Part shown: positions 59,895 to 64,000 of the stretch, in pieces
Numbering within the stretch: the stretch's first letter is position 1
Layout of the letters: every line of letters starts with the position of its first letter
Assembly (NCBI RefSeq): GCF_040807025.1
Contig: NC_090942.1
Coordinates: 128,407,247 to 128,471,246, forward strand
Direction: 5' to 3'
Source of the DNA: Struthio camelus
Lineage: Eukaryota > Chordata > Aves > Struthioniformes > Struthionidae
DNA length: 64,000 nucleotides
The notes under the pieces: generated by a model
What the model was told of the DNA's origin: nothing
The model's input: only the letters and a program-made list of their open reading frames with translations
The model's database searches: none
Program-made: the position numbers and the translations under genes

Positions 59895-60480
59895 CTAGAA
59901 AACATCCAGTTAAATTTCTAATAATTTAATCTCTTGGATAAACTTGGGAACCTAGATATTTTGTGAATATTGCTTTCGGAGTGAAAGAGGAGAAAAGAAA
60001 TTCCTTCTGCCCTCTGTAGTTCAAGCATATTAATAATGCCTTATTTACGGAGCTGTTTATGCATCCCTTCCCTTCTGCTGGGGTACGGCTGTTTATCTGC
60101 TCTCATCAGAGCACTGCTATTAGCTGGCTTCATCATGCAGCAATGTTTCATCGTTAGCCAAAGTTGCTTTATCTTAGTGAGGGAGAAATAAGCCATTCCT
60201 CACAGAACCACCCATATTTCATGGCCAACTAAGCAATATTGCAAAAACATTGAGATTCCTCAATTTCCTTGATCATATGTAGCAGACGCTGATTTGATGC
60301 TAGGAAAACTGATTAGCAAAACCCTTCCTGGCTAGTATGTCATAGTGCTGACAGCACAAATGCAGTGAGCTTGTCCAGCAATAGAAAGACTATTACCAAG
60401 TGCATTTTTCATGCAGCGAGAAACAGCATTTCTAGCTGTTTCTATGTACTGAAAACAAATTTCCAAAAGCCTGCATAGCA
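59895..60480. promoter_or_regulatory. AT-rich, motif-dense block, candidate regulatory DNA
   Basis: TTTCTAATAATTTAATC, GCATATTAATAATGCC, GCTATTAGCTGG, TTTATCTTAGTG and similar homeodomain- and GATA-type cores are frequent, and frames are closed. It may be a conserved enhancer. Single-sequence evidence only. Confidence 0.3.
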
Positions 60481-60484
60481 AAGT

Positions 60485-61900
60485 GCTGGGGTTATAATCC
60501 ACTCCAGTACAATATTACCTTCAAATGTGTTATCGTTGGAGCTGTAAAATCCCGTCCCCTCTCATGCCGGAGCCCCACTGTCATTAATCGAAGGCTTTCC
60601 ACGGCTGGGGGCCTGTCTGACTTCCAGGGCTGGCTGTGAAACCAAGGGCATTGCTGGATGATGTTGTCATGCACAACTGTGCAGGTCCCTTTTAAGGGAA
60701 TGGCCGAGCCATTGTAGTGGGGGAGCTGAAATCTAGTGTGTATAATTTCAAGGAAATGTATAGACTTGCAGAGGCAAAAAATCGAGATCAAAAGTTCAGG
60801 GTTAAATTCAGCTGTCAGGTCTAGATAAGCTTATCTCCAAAAAGTGGCTTACGAGAGATCTGCTCTAGGCTGAAATGCTTAACTGGTGACCTGCAGGACT
60901 CTGCGCTGCTTTAGTTCCCAAAAGGGCTTACCTCCCGATCTGCATGTCTCCTGCATTTAAGATGCGAAAGCTTTAAAAGGGAGGCAGGGGGGCCGTGAAA
61001 TGGGGAGGATAGCATGTCAGGACAGCTGCGCTTTGACCTCAGGCCTCCCGTAGATTTACGTACTTTCGCTTAGCCTCAGTGTCCCAAAGAGAGCACTGAG
61101 CATTAAGCACCATGTTTTTGTTATTACACAGAGGCCTGATCTGGCAAAAGGGGAAAATTAGACAATTTTTTCCAAGTGTTTTTCCACTCTCTGAAAAAAA
61201 GACATGTCTGCAATCAACTGTAGGAGCGGAACAGCCCTCTTAATTTATTTTAAAGTGTCCTTCAGGACTGTCTCATTAATAACTGAATTCCACTGTGCTG
61301 CATTCCCAAAGGGAAAAAAGGCACGGGGATTTGTTCCTGGATCAGGCGCCCTCCCCTTCATCCTGCGGGGACGCAGGAGGGGAAGAGGTGGTAGGAAAGC
61401 TCGCGGGCTGACGCAAGGAGGACGCAGGCAGCTTTCCTGCCTGCTCCCCACAGCCCCCACGTCCCTGTGTTTGGGACGCTGCGGAGGGCTGCTGAGGACC
61501 CCCTCGCTTCTGCGACCATCTTGCCTCGAGTTAACGTACTTTTCCATGCGTGACTGAGGCCTTTAATGATGGCTGAGGCAGGATGAAGTCTCCGTTGCCC
61601 GTCCCTTTCTGCGAGGACAGTGTTTGGTGCAAGGGGGCTTGCGCAAGGGGATCAGGGCAAAGGCCTCCAAGCGCCTCCGCCATCAAACTTGTAGATGCCT
61701 GAAATTTCCAAGTCCTGCCCTCTGTCCCCCGTGACGCCCTTCCACGAGGAGGGTGTTCTTCACACTCCTCGCGGTTCAGGTGTGTGGAGGTGCCTGAGGA
61801 TTTTTCCCCTTGCAGAGAACACCAGCCCTACCCAGAAAGAAAGGGAGGTGCGTTTTCCCAGGACTGCATTTTGCTCAAGGGACCCTGGGATGAACTCCTC
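60485..61900. other. Non-coding stretch, possible MIR-like remnant
   Basis: At about 61034-61090, TTTGACCTCAGGCCTCCC and CGCTTAGCCTCAGTGTCCC resemble two parts of the MIR core in plus orientation, with unrelated sequence between them. The remainder has short frames without domains; 61,340-61,450 is CpG-bearing. Confidence 0.3.
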
Positions 61901-61903
61901 AGC

Positions 61904-61996
61904 TTTATGTATCTATATATCCATATACTTATATATATATAATATAAATAAATATATATAGTATTTATAAATATGTTGATATATTTATATATACTC
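61904..61996. repeat. AT-rich (TA)n low-complexity repeat
   Basis: Nearly pure A/T sequence with TATATA units, including CTTATATATATATAATATAA. It explains the Ile/Tyr-rich end of the frame at 61695-61961. Confidence 0.9.
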
Positions 61997-61999
61997 TTC

Positions 62000-63550
62000 C
62001 TGGTCTAATTCTCTGTAGAAGGGGAAATAGGCTTTCCCCCAAAGACTGGAGCCTTCACACACAAGAGGCTCCCACAGCTGTTGAAGATGGGGCAGCTAGA
62101 GAGACAATACGTGTTTAGATCTAGCCCTCCATTGGTTGCATCATAAAACGTATCACAAATTTTAGGTTTACAGCATTTGCATCACATCCAGTGCATGGCT
62201 ATTTGATTTCATCAGGGATGTTTGTAGTCTGTTGAAATGACAGGTTTCTGGGAAGGGCAGTAAATGGGAAAAAAGGTCATTTGATCAATCATTTTGCAAT
62301 CTAGTGGCACGGTGGCCTTTGTAGGGAAAAAGAAATCAATCTCTTCAACCCATCTCTATTTTTAAAACCCACATGGAAGTTTCCAGGATGCAGCGCGGAG
62401 ACACGGCTGCTCATTAAACAGTCAGGTGCCCTGTTACTTAACTGGCCGGTCACAGTGAGAAATTAAGACAGAAGCAATAAAACAAGCCTGGAAGCCTGCC
62501 AGCACCATAAAACAGCATCAAACAGGGAGGAGGAGGTTTCTGCCAGGATCGATGCGACAGGCACACGCACCCGCCACCTCCTGCGCCCTGCCCGCCCCTC
62601 CAGGAAAGCTGTTTAAGGAGAGACCCCGGGGTCCCGCCAGCGGGTCGGTTTTGCCGAGCAGCTCCTTAATCCCCCTGGGCAGCCCCTCTGCCGCGAGCGG
62701 GGCTGCTCCAGCCAGCAGCCACCTCCAGCCCCGGGTGCAGCACGGCTGAGCTGCCAGCGAAGGGCCAACCCCTTACCAGCTTCTGCTCACAGTGTATTAT
62801 TTCCTTGCCGAGGCACAGCTATATGCGTGCGTATATGCATCCACGAGGGTACTGTATTCCAGCCAGAACGCAAAGTGTGTTATATTGGCGAAGACAAAGA
62901 GATGTATCTAAATGCGATAATGTGAGTCACTGCCACGGTGCTGTTGCTACCTTAAAATGATCCAGAAATGTCTGGGAGACTGAAAGTTAGATGTTTCTTC
63001 TCCTTAAAAAAAAAAAAGAAAGAAAAAAATAGAGCTGATTTAAAGGCCTAGGAATACCAGTTCAAACTTGTAGCACTACCTATGCTCTTGTTTTCCTTTT
63101 TTATTTAAAGGTGGGCTATGACATTTTGGAAAAAAAAACTTGTTGTAGTTTTCAAACAAGCGTTTGTAATATTTAAGAATAATGGGAGAACTATCAAAGC
63201 TTTACAAACCCAACAAGCCTTCACTGATAGTTTAAAGAAATCCAGACACCGCAGCAGTGAGATCCTGGAAGTGAAACTACCTTCAGCTCCCTCCTCCAGA
63301 CCCAAAGATGTGCAAGCATTAAGCTGAGAAAGCAACAGAGACACGTGAAATGAAGTAACCATTTTTCTCCTCAAATTCTATAGCTTTTCAAATACAGCAA
63401 ATGTTGCTGAGTTAAAGGCTCATGAAGATTGTTCCCTGAACTATTCACTGAGTTACCCCACAGCAAATCTAGAAATTGGGAAACCCTACTAGAAGGACTT
63501 TCTTGAAGACAGCAGTTTTATATTTCCATTGTTTTCTTTGCTTTTCTGAG
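62000..63550. other. Non-coding stretch, no gene recognised
   Basis: A GC-rich, CpG-bearing part lies at 62,540-62,760. An A-rich simple run lies at 63006-63028. The frames at 63118-63327 plus and 63105-63374 minus overlap and have no family signature. Confidence 0.45.
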
Positions 63551-63554
63551 GTCC

Positions 63555-63570
63555 TTTTTTTTTTTTTTTT
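63555..63570. repeat. Poly-T run
   Basis: Sixteen T in a row, about 30 bases before the possible CR1 remnant at 63598-63632. The usual avian CR1 lacks a poly-A tail, so the two are probably unrelated. Confidence 0.9.
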
Positions 63571-63597
63571 AAACAAATGAAAACATAGATAGCTACA

Positions 63598-63632
63598 CAA
63601 TCACAGAAATCCAGGACTGGAGGCCTTGAGAA
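63598..63632 (-). repeat. Possible old CR1 3'-end remnant
   Basis: CAATCACAGAAATCCAGG and GACTGGAGGCCTTGAGA resemble, with several changes, the antisense 3' end of old CR1 elements (ATCATAGAAATGCAGGGC, TGGAAGGGACCTCGAGAG). Homology fades after 35 bases, so this is tentative. Confidence 0.3.
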
Positions 63633-63639
63633 AAAATGC

Positions 63640-64000
63640 AACCTTGTACGACAAAGCTTATCATAAAGCTATATGATTTGGGAACTCTGCTGGAAGGCAA
63701 ATCTGCTAGACTGGGTTTTCATATCCTGTTCTCCCAGTGAGGTTTCTGATGGCTCAGTGCGGGGCTGTGGAGTGGATTTGAGGCCAAGGAGGGAAAGGGT
63801 GGTGGGACGGTTAATATACATGAGAATATCCGATGAGGCACCAGAGCAACAGCAGCCTCTTCACGCCCTCCGTCCAAAAATAAACAGGCTGCAGGGAGTT
63901 TAACTCCAGCTAGACCTGGTTAATCTATGCTTAGATTATCCCAGCTGCTTCTGGGATTAGGAAACGCTTTAGCACAGGCTAATCTTGCCCCGTGTACAGC
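63640..64000. other. Non-coding window end
   Basis: I see no gene, repeat or RNA that I can support in the last 360 bases. Confidence 0.5.

Noticed and set aside
1-64000. tRNA, rRNA, known microRNA or CRISPR array
   Set aside because: I looked for internal promoter boxes of tRNA genes, familiar microRNA seeds in hairpins and spaced direct repeats, and found none. A covariance-model search would be decisive.
1-64000. Endogenous retrovirus or LTR element
   Set aside because: No paired long terminal repeats, primer-binding site, or gag/pol-like frames were seen. The TGTTG...CAACA hairpin at 32012-32044 is too small to be an LTR.

Overview
The window looks like a non-coding stretch of a vertebrate nuclear genome, most likely a bird. 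The best evidence is a clear CR1 LINE at about 11665-12310 (minus strand). Its reverse-transcriptase C-terminus, 5' truncation and degenerate ATTCTGTG-type 3' end are typical of avian CR1 copies. Recognisable repeats are otherwise few, short and very old, which fits the repeat-poor genomes of birds better than those of mammals. A crocodilian or turtle is not strictly excluded. There is no operon-like gene packing, no run of coding ORFs, and no rRNA, tRNA or CRISPR array that I can recognise.

I read both strands for exons of known protein families and found none I would defend. The longest open frames fall in the CR1 element (185 codons), in a CpG-rich block at 44.1-44.6 kb where stops are rare on both strands (222 and 236 codons), or in ordinary sequence (for example 140 codons at 18.6 kb). 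The window is best read as a gene desert or a large intron.

Layout: 0-7.8 kb has no recognised gene. 7.8-8.2 kb holds two degraded ancient repeat fragments, followed by a short perfect hairpin at 8.6 kb. 9.6-10.0 kb is an old CR1/L3-like LINE in sense orientation. 10.8-13.0 kb holds a palindrome, a CTCF-like site, the younger CR1, a pyrimidine tract and a block with an exact PBX-MEIS/PREP site. 13-31 kb is mostly plain sequence with several AT-rich, motif-dense blocks that could be conserved enhancers (23.2-23.65 kb and 30.5-30.87 kb), one odd 140-codon ORF, and a 13-bp tandem repeat. 31.5-36.4 kb has a possible 27-nt microexon, two hairpins, a polypyrimidine tract and an old Penelope-like tail. 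39.87-39.90 kb has a CRE plus TATA arrangement pointing to the minus strand. 44.1-44.6 kb is the only strong CpG island. 51-64 kb has another hairpin, a possible first exon, Z-DNA-type dinucleotide tracts, a weak CpG-rich block at 58.7-59.5 kb, AT-rich motif-dense blocks and simple repeats.

Because no genes were identified, there is no pathway to reconstruct. If the window is functional, the likeliest role is cis-regulation of a distant developmental gene, possibly with a non-coding transcript from the CpG island or the CRE/TATA promoter. That reading is inference from motif content only and needs cross-species alignment and transcript data. All repeat-family matches are from memory of consensus sequences, not from a search.
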